Of a DNA stretch of 64,000 nucleotides, positions 63,642 through 64,000 are shown one piece after another (within the stretch, counting starts at the first letter, position 1; each line of letters starts with the position of its first letter). A program made the translations under genes and the position numbers. The stretch spans positions 327-64,326 of the forward strand of contig NZ_JAPNOA010000059.1 in the NCBI RefSeq assembly GCF_026626885.1. Direction: 5' to 3'. The notes under the pieces are model-generated. The model was not told where the DNA came from, searched no databases, and saw only the letters and a list, made by a program, of their open reading frames with translations. The DNA is from Parathalassolituus penaei (lineage in GTDB: Bacteria; Pseudomonadota; Gammaproteobacteria; Pseudomonadales; Oceanobacteraceae).

Positions 63642-64000
63642 ATGAGTGCTTACCTTACACCGACATTAACGTCGGCCGTGCTCTATCCGCTATTGCAATT
63701 ACTGCGCGAGCGCGGCATGACAACTGACGAACTCTCCGAGTTCAGTCAGGAGTGGGCAAGTGACAATCTTCACTTGCCTGTACAGGTTTTCGATCGAGTG
63801 CTGGAACAAGCCAGCAGCGTTCTCCGGGATCCGGCTATTGGCCTGATGCTCGGCAGTAGAATGGACTGGCGACGCTTCCGTCTGCTTGCTTACCTGCTCA
63901 GTGAATGCCGAACCGGTCGTGACGCCCTGTCACAACTGCGCCGTTATTACCCGCTGATCAGCGACAGCCATGCTCCGGATGTTTTTATTGGCCAGCATGC
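63642..64000 (+). CDS. AraC-family regulator, N-terminal part (truncated by window)
   Basis: The open frame from ATG 63642 runs through the window end (119 residues seen). The sequence MSAYLTPTLTSAVLYPLLQL continues with LRERGMTTDELSEF, LPVQVFDRVLEQASSVLRDPAIGLMLG and RFRLLAYLLSECRTGRDALSQLRRYYPLISDS. This is the arabinose_bd-type N-terminal domain of AraC/OruR-like regulators, in which a helical ligand domain precedes a C-terminal AraC HTH that should lie beyond 64000. The effector cannot be inferred. Confidence 0.75.
   Translation, partial: MSAYLTPTLTSAVLYPLLQLLRERGMTTDELSEFSQEWASDNLHLPVQVFDRVLEQASSVLRDPAIGLMLGSRMDWRRFRLLAYLLSECRTGRDALSQLRRYYPLISDSHAPDVFIGQH

Overview
The window looks like a chromosomal segment of a marine-type gammaproteobacterium, probably Oceanospirillales. 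This rests on protein-family content (cysK, mltA, fieF, a pitrilysin-like protease, selO, recJ, ligE, folK/folM, an RND pump, a general porin) and is inference, not a taxonomic search. Two compartments are visible. Positions 1-35.6 kb and the last ~0.5 kb are compact housekeeping chromosome. Positions ~35.7-63.4 kb are a genomic island, more A/T-rich to the eye, inserted in an initiator tRNA(fMet) pair.

Chromosomal part: an IS1182-type transposase remnant with a REP-like hairpin (0.4-0.6 kb); a carboxymuconolactone decarboxylase-family gene; acyltransferase-cysK; mltA-alkB-like (overlapping); a hairpin-rich gap (5.0-5.5 kb); an outer-membrane-like protein with fieF; an OmpR-type two-component system; a lipoprotein/acyltransferase pair; a signalling cluster of a hybrid kinase, an HTH protein with a receiver-like domain, and a REC-PAS protein with degenerate GGDEF/EAL domains; an M16 protease; selO; a porin; a TIGR03545/TIGR03546-type pair; a two-gene RND efflux operon; recJ, ligE, and convergent folK/folM.

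Island: from right to left it has its own integration module (XRE regulator, excisionase, DUF3596-type tyrosine integrase, small coupled ORF), a regulatory/unknown block (281-aa unknown, 43-aa protein, HTH protein), and then a long leftward BREX type I operon brxA-brxB-brxC-[AAA ATPase-nuclease pair]-pglX-[DUF262/HNH]-pglZ-brxL. The two bracketed insertions are translationally coupled into the operon and look like embedded accessory defence modules. At the left end a rightward 1807-aa protein carries two successive tyrosine-recombinase catalytic sets in one chain, and its 3' end overlaps the 3' end of brxL by 12 nt.

The island ends are marked by a 213/214-bp direct repeat holding a complete tRNA(fMet), a spacer and the 3' part of a second tRNA(fMet). 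The left copy of the second tRNA is cut at the anticodon loop and lacks 5 nt; the right copy is complete. The strongest candidates for something undescribed are the ATPase/PD-(D/E)XK pair inside BREX and the giant double recombinase-like protein. A partial AraC-family regulator starts at the right edge.
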